A stretch of 64,000 nt of DNA from NCBI RefSeq assembly GCF_022698165.1, contig NZ_JALDAY010000004.1, positions 558,001-622,000 on the forward strand. Direction: 5' to 3'. Within the stretch, counting starts at the first letter, position 1. The number at the start of each line of letters is the position of its first letter. The notes under the pieces are model-generated. The model was not told where the DNA came from, did not search any database, and saw nothing but the letters and a program-made list of their open reading frames with translations. Of this stretch, positions 17,928-26,028 are shown piece by piece. The translations under genes were made by a program, and so were the position numbers. The DNA is from Streptomyces cylindrosporus (GTDB lineage Bacteria; Actinomycetota; Actinomycetes; Streptomycetales; Streptomycetaceae).

Positions 17928-18524
17928 TCAGGAGTTGTACGTGCTTTGCGCGCGCTCCAGCCCCTCGATCACCAGACACTCCACGGCGTCCGCCGCCCGG
18001 TCCACGAAGTAGTCCAGCTCCTTGCGCTCCGCCGAGGAGAAGTCCTTCAGCACGAAGTCGGCGACCTGCATACGGCCGGGCGGGCGCCCGATGCCGAACC
18101 GCACCCGGTGGTACTCCGCCGAGAACGCCTTCGTCATCGACTTCAGCCCGTTGTGCCCGTTGTCCCCGCCGCCGAGCTTGAGACGCAGGACGCCGTAGTC
18201 GATGTCCAGCTCGTCGTGCACGGCGACGATGTTGGAGACCGGGACCTTGTAGAAGTCCTTGAGCGCCTTCACCGGCCCGCCGGACAGGTTCATGTACGAC
18301 ATCGGCTTCGCCAGAATCACCCGGCGGTTCAGCGGTCCCGGCGGCCCGATCCGGCCCTCCACGACCTGCGCCTGGGCCTTCCCGGCCCGCTTGAACCTCC
18401 CCCCGATCCGCTCGGCCAGCAGATCGGCCACCATGAACCCGACGTTGTGCCGGTTCATGGCGTACTCGGGACCGGGGTTGCCGAGGCCGACGATCAGCCA
18501 GGGGGCACCTGCGGGGGTGGTCAC
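17928..18524 (-). CDS. pth: Peptidyl-tRNA hydrolase
   Basis: 198 aa. Cleaves the ester bond of peptidyl-tRNAs dropped by the ribosome. Signature '[19 protein letters not shown]' with the catalytic His of NRHN; '[14 protein letters not shown]' and '[11 protein letters not shown]'-type motifs follow ([16 protein letters not shown]), then '[11 protein letters not shown]'. Start: AGGAG at 18533-18537 is 8 bases from GTG 18524 but only 2 bases from ATG 18530, so GTG is preferred. Second gene after rplY in the block, separated from it by a small hairpin. Confidence 0.95.
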   Translation of the reverse strand: MTTPAGAPWLIVGLGNPGPEYAMNRHNVGFMVADLLAERIGGRFKRAGKAQAQVVEGRIGPPGPLNRRVILAKPMSYMNLSGGPVKALKDFYKVPVSNIVAVHDELDIDYGVLRLKLGGGDNGHNGLKSMTKAFSAEYHRVRFGIGRPPGRMQVADFVLKDFSSAERKELDYFVDRAADAVECLVIEGLERAQSTYNS

Positions 18525-18547
18525 GTCCATGTCTCCTCGATACACGC

Positions 18548-18578
18548 CAGCCGCTGCCCCGGACGGGAACAGCGGCTG
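18548..18578. terminator. Hairpin between rplY and pth
   Basis: 8-bp stem (18548-18555 with 18571-18578) in the 75-bp gap. Could lower read-through from rplY into pth or stabilise the rplY message. Confidence 0.45.
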
Positions 18579-18599
18579 ACAGGAAAGTGAGCGTCAGGC

Positions 18600-19196
18600 T
18601 CAGGCCTCGGCGACCTCTTCGGCCGCGGCCTCCTCGCCCTCGGCGGCCTCCTCGGCCTGCGCGGCCAGGACCTGCAGGACGACGGCGTCCTCGTCAACGG
18701 CCAGCGTGGTGCCGCTGGGGAGGGTGATGTCCTTGGCGAGGACGGAGGCGCCGGCCTCCAGGCCCTCGATGGAGACCGTGACGGCCTCGGGGATGTGGGT
18801 GGCCTCGGCCTCGACCGGCAGCGCGTTCAGGACGTGCTCCAGCAGGTAGCCGCCCGGGGCCAGCTCGCCCTCGGTGTGGACCGGGACCTCGACCGTGACC
18901 TTCTCGCCGCGCTTGACCAGCAGCAGGTCGACGTGCTCCAGGTAGCCCTTGATGGCGTCACGCTGGACGGCCTTCGGGATCGCCAGCTCGTTGGCCTTGC
19001 CGTCGATGTCCAGGGAGATCAGGACGTTCGGCGTACGCAGGGCGAGCAGCAGGTCGTGGCCCGGGAGGGTCAGGTGCAGCGGGTCGGCACCGTGGCCGTA
19101 CAGCACGCCGGGGACCTTGGAGTCACGGCGGATGCGGCGGGCGGCGCCCTTGCCGAACTCGGTGCGGGTCTGGGCGGAGATCTTGACCTCGGACAT
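18600..19196 (-). CDS. rplY: Ribosomal protein bL25 (long Ctc/TL5 form)
   Basis: 198 aa. Binds 5S rRNA in the large subunit. N-terminal L25 domain: 'EVKISAQTRTEFGKGAARRIRR' then 'KVPGVLYGHGADPLHLTLPG'. The C-terminal TL5/Ctc beta domain ('VEVPVHTEGELAPGGYLLEH', 'LPVEAEATHIPEAVTVSIEGL') is complete and ends in an acidic Ala/Glu tail. ATG 19196 has AGGAG 6 bases upstream. Lies downstream of prs with a 206-bp gap that probably carries its own promoter. Confidence 0.95.
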   Translation of the reverse strand: MSEVKISAQTRTEFGKGAARRIRRDSKVPGVLYGHGADPLHLTLPGHDLLLALRTPNVLISLDIDGKANELAIPKAVQRDAIKGYLEHVDLLLVKRGEKVTVEVPVHTEGELAPGGYLLEHVLNALPVEAEATHIPEAVTVSIEGLEAGASVLAKDITLPSGTTLAVDEDAVVLQVLAAQAEEAAEGEEAAAEEVAEA

Positions 19197-19381
19197 GATC
19201 ACTCCTCGTAGAAATCGGAACGGACGTGGTCACCCGGCCACGAACGGCCTGCTACGAAGAGCGCGTCGATAACGGAGGCGTGGCCTCCCTCGCCGAGCAA
19301 CTGGGACAGTCTACTCAGCGAGGAAGGCCACGAAAAATCGATCTTGCCGAAGCTGTACGGCTTGCTGCTCGGCTTACTGCG

Positions 19382-19415
19382 CGTCTTACTGCTCGTCGCG
19401 TCTTACTGCTCGTCG
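19382..19415. repeat. 17-bp tandem duplication across the prs stop codon
   Basis: Two perfect copies of CGTCTTACTGCTCGTCG (19382-19398, 19399-19415), with further degenerate units upstream (19358-19381). The second copy contains the prs stop and last codons, so the 3' end of prs has been duplicated into the untranslated region. Confidence 0.75.
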
Positions 19416-20377
19416 AACAGGCTCGTCACCGAGCCGTCCTCGAAGACCTCGCGGACCGCGCTCGCGATGGTCGGCGCGATCGACAGGACCGTGATCTTGT
19501 CCAGGGCCAGCTCGCTCGGCGTCGGCAGCGTGTTCGTCAGGACGAACTCGCTCACCTTGGAGTTCTTCAGACGGTCGGCCGCGGGGCCCGACAGCACGCC
19601 GTGCGTCGCCGTCACGATGACGTCCTCCGCGCCGTGCGCGAACAACGCGTCCGCCGCGGCGCAGATCGTGCCACCGGTGTCGATCATGTCGTCGACCAGC
19701 ACGCACACACGGCCCTCGACCTCACCCACGACCTCGTGGACGGTGACCTGGTTCGCCACGTCCTTGTCGCGCCGCTTGTGCACGATCGCCAGGGGCGCGC
19801 CGAGCCGGTCGCACCAGCGGTCGGCCACCCGGACACGACCGGCGTCCGGCGACACGACGGTCAGCTTGTTCCGGTCGACCTTCTGCCCCACGTAGTCCGC
19901 GAGCAGCGGCAGCGCGAACAGGTGGTCCACCGGGCCGTCGAAGAAGCCCTGGATCTGGTCCGTGTGCAGGTCCACGGTCAGGATCCGGTCCGCGCCCGCC
20001 GTCTTCATCAGATCGGCGATCAGACGGGCCGAGATCGGCTCCCGGCCGCGGTGCTTCTTGTCCTGACGGGCATAGCCGTAGAACGGCACGATGACGGTGA
20101 TGGAGCGCGCCGAGGCCCTCTTCAGGGCGTCGATCATGATCAACTGCTCCATGATCCACTGGTTGATCGGAGCCGTGTGGCTCTGGATCACGAAGCAGTC
20201 CGCGCCGCGCGCCGACTCCTGGTAGCGAACGTAGATCTCGCCGTTCGCGAAGTCGAAGGCCTTCGTCGGGACGACCCCGACCCCCAGCTGCTGGGCGACC
20301 TCCTCGGCAAGCTCGGGGTGGGCGCGGCCGGAGAAGAACATCATCTTCTTCTCGCCGGTCGTCTTGATCCCGGTCAC
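19403..20377 (-). CDS. prs: Ribose-phosphate pyrophosphokinase
   Basis: 324 aa. Makes PRPP from ribose-5-phosphate and ATP for nucleotides, His, Trp and NAD. Motifs: 'FFSGRAHPELAEEVAQQLG', 'DLHTDQIQGFFDGPVDHLFA', 'VVSPDAGRVRVADRW', and the PRPP-binding 'VCVLVDDMIDTGGTI'. GTG start with GAGGAG 6 bases upstream. Follows glmU by 75 bases on the same strand, the common actinobacterial order glmU-prs-rplY-pth. Confidence 0.97.
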   Translation of the reverse strand: MTGIKTTGEKKMMFFSGRAHPELAEEVAQQLGVGVVPTKAFDFANGEIYVRYQESARGADCFVIQSHTAPINQWIMEQLIMIDALKRASARSITVIVPFYGYARQDKKHRGREPISARLIADLMKTAGADRILTVDLHTDQIQGFFDGPVDHLFALPLLADYVGQKVDRNKLTVVSPDAGRVRVADRWCDRLGAPLAIVHKRRDKDVANQVTVHEVVGEVEGRVCVLVDDMIDTGGTICAAADALFAHGAEDVIVTATHGVLSGPAADRLKNSKVSEFVLTNTLPTPSELALDKITVLSIAPTIASAVREVFEDGSVTSLFDEQ

Positions 20378-20452
20378 AGCTGTCTCCTCAGAGGTGTCTC
20401 AACTGGGTGTGCACTTATCACGGTACGCCGTGTCCGGCGCACCCGTTTCCGG

Positions 20453-21901
20453 TCAGTCTTCGCTCTCGACCTGCCGGGATGCCGCCTCCGCCGCCTTCGC
20501 GGCAGCGCTTCCCGGACGCTTGCGGGCGACCCAACCCTCGATATTCCGCTGCTGACCACGGGCCACGGCCAGCGAACCGGGCGGCACGTCCTTCGTGATC
20601 ACGGACCCGGCAGCGGTGTAGGAACCGTCCCCGACCGTGACAGGAGCCACAAACATATTGTCCGAGCCGGTACGGCAGTGCGACCCGACGGTGGTGTGGT
20701 GCTTCTCCTGCCCGTCGTAGTTCACGAACACGCTGGCAGCGCCGATGTTGGTGTACTCGCCGATGGTCGCGTCACCGACGTAGGACAGATGCGGGATCTT
20801 GGTGCCCTCGCCGATGGAGGCGTTCTTGGTCTCGACGTACGTACCGATCTTGCCCTTCGTCCCCAGCCGCGTCCCGGGACGCAGATAGGCGTACGGCCCC
20901 ACGCTCGCGCCCGCGCCCACCTCGGAGCTGTAGGCCACCGTGTTGTCCACGCGCGCGCCGGCGCCCACCGCGGTGTCCGTGAGGCGGCAGTTGGGCCCGA
21001 CCTCGGCGCCCTCGCCGAGGTGCGTCGAGCCGTGCAGCTGGGTGCCCGGGTGGACGACGGCGTCCTGCTCGAAGGTGACGGTGACGTCGACCCAGGTGGT
21101 CGCGGGGTCGATGACCGTCACCCCGGCGAGCATCGCCTCGGTCAGGAGCCGGTCGTTGAGGATCCGCCGGGCCTCGCTGAGCTGCACGCGGTTGTTGATG
21201 CCGGCGATCTCGCGGTGGTCGCCGGTGACGGAGGCCCCGACCCGGTGGCCGGCCTCGCGCAGGATCCCCAGGACGTCCGTCAGGTACTCCTCGCCCTGGC
21301 TGTTGTCGGTCCGCACCTTCTTCAGCGCCTCGGCGAGCAGCTGCCCGTCGAAGGCGAACACCCCGGAGTTGATCTCGCGGATGGCCCGCTGGGCGTCGGT
21401 CGCGTCCTTGTGCTCGACGATCTCGGTGACGGCACCGGTCGTCCCGTCGCGCACGATCCGGCCGTAACCGGTGGCGTCCGGGACCTCGGCGGTGAGCACG
21501 GTCACGGCGTTGGCGTCACCGGTGTGGGTGGCGGCGAGCTGCCGGAGGGTGGCGCCGGTGAGCAGCGGGGTGTCGCCGCAGACGACCACGACGGTGCCGT
21601 CGACAGCGCCGCCGAGCTGCTCCAGGGCGATGCGGACGGCGTGCCCGGTGCCGTTCTGCTCCTCCTGGACGGCGGTGCGTACGCCGGGGTCGATCTCGGC
21701 GAGGTGCGCGCCGACCTGCTCCCGCGCGTGCCCGACCACGACGACCAGGTTCTCGGGGTCCAACTCACGGGCGGCGGCCAGTACATGGCCGACCAGGGAC
21801 CGGCCGCAGATCTGGTGCAGGACCTTCGGTGTGGCCGACTTCATACGGGTGCCCTCACCCGCTGCGAGAACGACGACGGCTGCCGGGCGAATGGCGCTCA
21901 C
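20453..21901 (-). CDS. glmU: Bifunctional GlcN-1-P acetyltransferase / UDP-GlcNAc pyrophosphorylase
   Basis: 482 aa, GTG start. The N-terminal pyrophosphorylase domain opens with '[21 protein letters not shown]'. The C-terminal left-handed beta-helix acetyltransferase shows hexapeptide repeats (for example '[26 protein letters not shown]') and the catalytic region '[32 protein letters not shown]'. Supplies UDP-GlcNAc for peptidoglycan. The C-terminus has an extra charged tail ([16 protein letters not shown]). First protein gene of the block, about 110 bases after tRNA-Gln. Confidence 0.97.
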   Translation of the reverse strand: MSAIRPAAVVVLAAGEGTRMKSATPKVLHQICGRSLVGHVLAAARELDPENLVVVVGHAREQVGAHLAEIDPGVRTAVQEEQNGTGHAVRIALEQLGGAVDGTVVVVCGDTPLLTGATLRQLAATHTGDANAVTVLTAEVPDATGYGRIVRDGTTGAVTEIVEHKDATDAQRAIREINSGVFAFDGQLLAEALKKVRTDNSQGEEYLTDVLGILREAGHRVGASVTGDHREIAGINNRVQLSEARRILNDRLLTEAMLAGVTVIDPATTWVDVTVTFEQDAVVHPGTQLHGSTHLGEGAEVGPNCRLTDTAVGAGARVDNTVAYSSEVGAGASVGPYAYLRPGTRLGTKGKIGTYVETKNASIGEGTKIPHLSYVGDATIGEYTNIGAASVFVNYDGQEKHHTTVGSHCRTGSDNMFVAPVTVGDGSYTAAGSVITKDVPPGSLAVARGQQRNIEGWVARKRPGSAAAKAAEAASRQVESED

Positions 21902-21977
21902 GGGGTTGCCCTTCGGCTTTTGGGATGGGTGGGGACATCCGCAGGATACCGGGGCGTTTTGTGGGGGACATGGGAGC

Positions 21978-22003
21978 GGGCCCTGACAGTGTGGTCAGGG
22001 CCC
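21978..22003. terminator. Hairpin terminator after tRNA-Gln
   Basis: Perfect 10-bp stem (21978-21987 with 21994-22003), 6-nt loop, 11 bases after the tRNA 3' end on the minus strand. Confidence 0.7.
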
Positions 22004-22013
22004 GAACCGAGTG

Positions 22014-22088
22014 TGGCTCCCCCGCCAGGACTCGAACCTGAAATACATCATCCAAAGTGACGTGTGTTGCCGATTACACCACGGGGGA
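22014..22088 (-). tRNA. tRNA-Gln (UUG)
   Basis: 75 bases including encoded CCA. 7-bp acceptor stem (22082-22088 with 22018-22024, all Watson-Crick), G discriminator, anticodon loop CTTTGGA giving anticodon TTG, T-loop GTTCGAGTC. Stems were checked by eye. Confidence 0.93.
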
Positions 22089-22098
22089 TGGAACTCGA

Positions 22099-22907
22099 CT
22101 ATCCGGACATCTGGCCGGAATGCCGAGCGGCTCCCAACACTATGCCGTACCAAGAGCCTTCGATGCGACGATACAAGTCGGCACCCTTCAAGACTTTGAT
22201 CACTAGGCAACCTCGGTAGGTCTCGCCGGTGTTCTTGCGAACGGTCTTGGGGTTGTGCTTCTTGAGGGTCGTCTTGTTGAACGCCGAGCGGTCCGCGCCC
22301 ACGAGCTCCGCCCAGTACCGTTCGGCAGCCGCTACATCCGCGTTCTCATGGATCATGACGCAGTACCGGAGTCGCTCGCGCGCAATGTCAATGAGGTCCA
22401 GCCAGGCCAGGAAGACCTGGATCATGCCAGGGTCACTGTTGACGAAGGTGACGTTCTCGCGTCGGTCGTACGGCTTGTCCTTGCTGCCTTCTGCCCAGTA
22501 GAGGCTCACGCCCACCAGGAACAGCTCCCGGGCCGACAGGTTTGCTCCTATCGTTTTTGTGCTGCCAGCTTCGCTTGATCCGTCGGATCGCGGCGTTCAG
22601 GCTTGGGCAGGTCCCGCACCCACAACGAGATCGAGCTCTTCGAGCACCCCAGCTCAACCTGGATCTGGTCGTACGTCCATCCCTGCCGCCGCAGCTCCCG
22701 GGCCCTGTGCCTCAGGTCGTCCTTCGCGTTCGGGCGCTTGGTCCACTCCGGAGGCGGCACGCCCTCCAGGAGGCGGTTGAGGATGTCGTTGTTGTCGACG
22801 TGGAGTCGGTCGCGGATCTGGCGTCGGCTGAGCCCCGCTCGCCGCAGCGCCACCGCCTGCTCCCTGAGGGTCTCGAAGTCCGCGTACTTGCCGAGTGCGT
22901 GTGCCAT
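22099..22907 (-). pseudogene. Helix-turn-helix protein split by a frameshift
   Basis: Reading from ATG 22907, the first part (to TAG at 22548) has two helix-turn-helix-like modules: 'FETLREQAVALRRAGLSRRQIRDRL' and 'RARELRRQGWTYDQIQVELGCSKSSISLWVRDLPKPE'. The continuation lies in the -1 frame ('GANLSARELFLVGVSLYWAEGSKDK ... HNPKTVRKNTGETYRGCLVIKVLKGADLYRRIEGSW'). It has no good start of its own and looks like the second half of the same Streptomyces family (a predicted DNA-binding/LAGLIDADG-like endonuclease-type protein; family identity from memory). The switch point is at a run of five A's (22554-22558). A single-base change there would rejoin the halves, though the linker also seems short. 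Could be a pseudogene, a programmed shift or a sequence error. Ends 10 bases before the tRNA. Confidence 0.6.
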
Positions 22908-23074
22908 AGGCATACCCTTTGGCCGGAATCCGATCTTCCGGGGTCGAACGGTGAGCGATTCAGCAGTTCGAGGGAAAGCGGTTTGTTTCGCATCCGGTCG
23001 GTCACGCACTGTGGTGTAAGCCAGTCCCGGAAACTCACCGGAAAACGGGGCGCGGACGCCCGTAGGCTGGAGGC

Positions 23075-24391
23075 ATGACCACGACGGGGGAAGACCACGC
23101 CGCGGCCCGGGGAGGGCCGTGGTGGTGGGAGCGGTGGCGTAGTGCGGCGTTGGACGTGGGGCTCGCGGTCGCGTCCGCGGCGGAGTGCGCGTTCGAGGGG
23201 ATCCGGTTCGCGCGCGACGCGGGGATCCCCCTGGCCGCGGGGATCGTCTTCGGCGTGCTAGCCGGTTCCGCGCTGCTCGTGCGCCGTCAGTGGCCCATCG
23301 CCGTCGTACTGGTGTCGATCGCGATCACCCCGGCCCAGATGGGCTATCTGATGGGCATCGTCGGCCTCTACACCCTCGCCGCCTCGGAGCTGCCCCGCCG
23401 CATCATCGGCTCGCTCGCCGGTATGTCGCTGGTCGGGATGCTGATCGTGATGTTCGTGCGCGTGCAGCAGGACATGGCGCACGGGGAATGGCAGATCGGC
23501 GACTGGTTCGTGCCGTTCGCCGCGATCACGATCGCCATCGGGATGACCGCGCCTCCGTTGTTGCTGGGTCTGTACGTGGGGGCCCGGCGGCGGTTGATGG
23601 AGAGCCTGCGGGAGCGGGCGGACAGCCTGGAGCGGGAGCTGCAACTGCTCGCCGAGCGCGCGGAGGAGCGCGCGGAGTGGGCGCGGGGCGAGGAGCGGAC
23701 GCGGATCGCGCGGGAGATGCACGACGTCGTCGCGCACCGGGTGAGCCTGATGGTCGTGCACGCGGCCGCGCTCCAGGCGGTGGCCCGCAAGGACCCCGAG
23801 AAGGCCGTGAAGAACGCGGCGCTGGTGGGGGACATGGGCCGGCAGGCGCTGACCGAGCTGCGGGAGATGCTCGGGGTGCTCAGGAGCGGGGACGGCGGCG
23901 TACGGCGGCCGTCGGAGCGGTCCGCCGCCGTTCCGCTGGCGGCGGTCGGGGTCGCGGCGGCCGTGGCCGCTTCGAAGGCCGTGGACGAGGGCGACGGGCC
24001 CTGCCTCTCGGAACTGGACGAGCTGATCGGGCAGTCGGCGGCGGCCGGGATGGTCGTGGACCTGTCCGTCGAGGGCGAGACGCGGGTGTACGCCGCGCAG
24101 ATCGAGCAGACCGCGTACCGCGTGGTCCAGGAGGCGTTGACGAACGTCCACAAGCACGCGGCCGGGGCGAAGACGCATGTGCGGGTGGCGCACCGGGTCT
24201 CGGAGATCGCGATGCAGGTGGAGAACGAGCCGCCGCCGGAGGTCGCCTCGGCGTCGTCGGCACGGCTGCCGTCCGGGGGCAACGGCCTGGTGGGGATGAA
24301 GGAACGGGTCACCGGCCTGGGCGGCGTGTTCGTGTCGGGGCCGACGGACGCGGGGGGCTTCCGCGTGTCGGCGGTGATTCCGGCGGCGTGA
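23075..24391 (+). CDS. NarL-type sensor histidine kinase
   Basis: 438 aa. The N-terminal membrane domain has 4-5 hydrophobic segments (residues about 40-165). A coiled-coil linker (LRERADSLERELQLLAERAEERAE) follows. The HisKA_3 phospho-acceptor site is 'EERTRIAREMHDVVAHRVSLMVVHAAAL'. The ATPase N-box is 'EQTAYRVVQEALTNVHKHA', and the G-box is 'GNGLVGMKERVTGLGGVF'. ATG has GGAGG directly upstream. No response regulator is adjacent; the LuxR genes at 2160 and 8955 are too far away to assign. Signal unknown. Confidence 0.92.
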   Translation: MTTTGEDHAAARGGPWWWERWRSAALDVGLAVASAAECAFEGIRFARDAGIPLAAGIVFGVLAGSALLVRRQWPIAVVLVSIAITPAQMGYLMGIVGLYTLAASELPRRIIGSLAGMSLVGMLIVMFVRVQQDMAHGEWQIGDWFVPFAAITIAIGMTAPPLLLGLYVGARRRLMESLRERADSLERELQLLAERAEERAEWARGEERTRIAREMHDVVAHRVSLMVVHAAALQAVARKDPEKAVKNAALVGDMGRQALTELREMLGVLRSGDGGVRRPSERSAAVPLAAVGVAAAVAASKAVDEGDGPCLSELDELIGQSAAAGMVVDLSVEGETRVYAAQIEQTAYRVVQEALTNVHKHAAGAKTHVRVAHRVSEIAMQVENEPPPEVASASSARLPSGGNGLVGMKERVTGLGGVFVSGPTDAGGFRVSAVIPAA

Positions 24392-24396
24392 CCCTT

Positions 24397-24428
24397 GGGG
24401 TGCGGGGTGCGGGGTGCGGGGTGCGGGG
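24397..24428 (+). repeat. GGGGTGC tandem repeat
   Basis: Four perfect heptamers plus GGGG just after the kinase stop. Five G4 tracts with 3-nt spacers could form a G-quadruplex on the plus strand. Confidence 0.7.
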
Positions 24429-24528
24429 CGTGCGGCGTGAGGGGGCCTGCCTGCCGGGATCGGCGCGCGGGGAGCCGCCTGGCGGGATCTGCGTGCGGGG
24501 ATCGGTCCGTACTCGTGTGTGTGGGGGC

Positions 24529-25047
24529 TCAGCCCGCTGTCAGGCGTACCGGTTCGATGCCCGTGACGAGGCCGGCGAGGGCCTGGTCGATGTCGGGGCC
24601 GAGGTACCAGTCGCCGGTGTGGTCGAGGGCGTAGACGCGGCCCTCGGCGTCGATGGCGAGGAGGGCCTGGGTGTCGGTCTCGGTGCCGAGCGGGCTGACC
24701 TCGGTGTCGAGGGCGCGGCCGAGGTCGCCGAGGGTGCGGGCCAGGTGCAGGCCGTGCAGCGGGTCGAGATGGACCGCGGTGGGGGCGACCTGGCGGCCGG
24801 GACCGGTCGGGGCGATGTGCAGACCGCCGAACTCGGCCCACGCCTCCACGGCGGCGGGGAAGACGGCGTGCCGGTGGCCCGCGGGCGAGACGTGGTCGCG
24901 CAGGGCGTCGGCCCAGTACTCGGCCTGCTTTATGTCCCAGCGCCCGGGCTGCCAGCCGGCGGCGCGCAGGGCGGCGTCGACGGGCACGGGGAAGCGCGTG
25001 GAGGAGGTGCGGTCGGGGTGCATCTGCCCTTCGATCGTCGAGGTCAT
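24529..25047 (-). CDS. SUKH-3 family immunity protein
   Basis: 172 aa. Features of the SUKH-3 family: 'FPVPVDAALRAAGWQPGRWDIKQAEYWADAL', 'AAVEAWAEFGGLHI', 'LGTETDTQALLAIDAEGRVYALDHTGDWYLGPDIDQALAGLVTG'. SUKH proteins neutralise polymorphic toxins by direct binding in the cytoplasm. It lies 62 bases downstream of a YwqJ-like deaminase on the same strand, the expected toxin-immunity order. ATG 25023 is an alternative start. Confidence 0.85.
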   Translation of the reverse strand: MTSTIEGQMHPDRTSSTRFPVPVDAALRAAGWQPGRWDIKQAEYWADALRDHVSPAGHRHAVFPAAVEAWAEFGGLHIAPTGPGRQVAPTAVHLDPLHGLHLARTLGDLGRALDTEVSPLGTETDTQALLAIDAEGRVYALDHTGDWYLGPDIDQALAGLVTGIEPVRLTAG

Positions 25048-25109
25048 GGGTCGGCGCGAGGCCGTACAGCGGTGTTGCCGAATTCCTGTGCTGGGGGGTG
25101 GGGTGGGGG

Positions 25110-25640
25110 CTAGTCGTCCGCCGCCGCCGGGTCGACTACGCGTACGCCGAAGTGGGCGCTGAGGGCGGCGCAGGCGCGGCAGGGCGCGGCGAAGCTGCCG
25201 TGCAGCGGGTCGCCGTCCTCGCGGATGCGGCGGGCGGTGAGCTTGGCCTGCTTGAGGGCCTTGCGGGCCTCGCCGTTGGTCATGGGCTTGCGGGCGGCGC
25301 GCTTGCTGCGGGCGTCGTCCGCGGCGGCTATGTGCCGCGAGATGAGGATCGTCTCGGCGCAGCGGCCGGTGAAGCGGTCGCGCTGGTCGCTGGTGAGGGT
25401 GTCGAGGAAGTCCTGGACGAGCGGGTGCAGCGGCGGCGGCTGATCGCCGCGGGCGGCGGTGCCGGTGAGGGTCGCGCCGCGGACGGAGAGGGCGGCGGCG
25501 ACGGTGGGGAGTATGCCGTCGCGACGGTGCAGCAGGGCGGGCGCGTGCGGTGCCTCGGTGCTGCTCCAGCCGATGCGCGGGTCGCCGGACATACCGGTGT
25601 TGCGGGCGTCCGTGTGCGGTCCCGTCTGCGTCGCGTTCAT
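25110..25640 (-). CDS. YwqJ-like nucleic-acid deaminase toxin domain protein
   Basis: 176 aa. Zinc deaminase motifs: C-A-E (Cys94-Glu96 in 'RFTGRCAETILISRH') and P-C-x-x-C (Cys154, Cys157 in 'APCRACAALSAHFGV'), the pattern of YwqJ-related deaminases in the bacterial toxin deaminase superfamily. No signal peptide, no LXG/WXG or RHS carrier, so it is a free-standing domain with a 70-residue polar N-terminus. ATG 25640 was chosen because GGGAGGGG is 9 bases upstream; ATG 25649 abuts that site. Substrate (DNA, RNA or nucleotide) cannot be told from sequence. Confidence 0.82.
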   Translation of the reverse strand: MNATQTGPHTDARNTGMSGDPRIGWSSTEAPHAPALLHRRDGILPTVAAALSVRGATLTGTAARGDQPPPLHPLVQDFLDTLTSDQRDRFTGRCAETILISRHIAAADDARSKRAARKPMTNGEARKALKQAKLTARRIREDGDPLHGSFAAPCRACAALSAHFGVRVVDPAAADD

Positions 25641-26028
25641 GATCGTCATCCCCTCCCGAGCATCCCCCGGACGTCACAGAGTGCCAAATCCCGTGGCGGG
25701 TGCGGAAGCTGGGGCGGTGCGACACGCCCGGGTTTGGGCGGGCTGTCACGAGGGGGTGACGGCTGGTCACGGAAGCGGAGGGGGTCATGACCGGCGCCGG
25801 TGACCGGGGTCGTCGTACCGCATAGGCTGTCGTTGCCGCGATTCGCGCGGGCGACGCATGTCGTTCGGGCGAAGGCGCGTGGTGGGACGCGCGGGTGCGC
25901 GTGGTCAACACGCTTGGGTGACGGTCGAGACGGAAGTCGAGACGGACGAGACAGTCGATACGGTGCGTAGCGGGCGGTGGGAGCCGGGCGTTGCGGGCCG
26001 TACCAGAGTGCCGCAGGGGGCAACCGCC
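25641..26028. promoter_or_regulatory. Divergent promoter region of the SUKH/deaminase locus
   Basis: 388 bp with no convincing gene. Contains the inverted repeat GTGAC-N5-GTCAC (25756-25770) and the palindrome ACCGGCGCCGGT (25790-25801). An in-frame extension of the downstream gene reaches 25858 but has no good start or conserved protein sequence. ATG 26029 is preceded by GCAGGGGG. Confidence 0.4.

Noticed and set aside
19226..22060. 944-codon open frame on the plus strand opposite prs and glmU
   Set aside because: Antisense shadow of well-supported genes; Arg/Asp/Gly/Val-rich composition from high-GC third positions and no domain.
22014..22088. tRNA-Gln as an attachment site of an integrated element
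   Set aside because: No integrase gene or direct repeat of the tRNA 3' end was found in the window.
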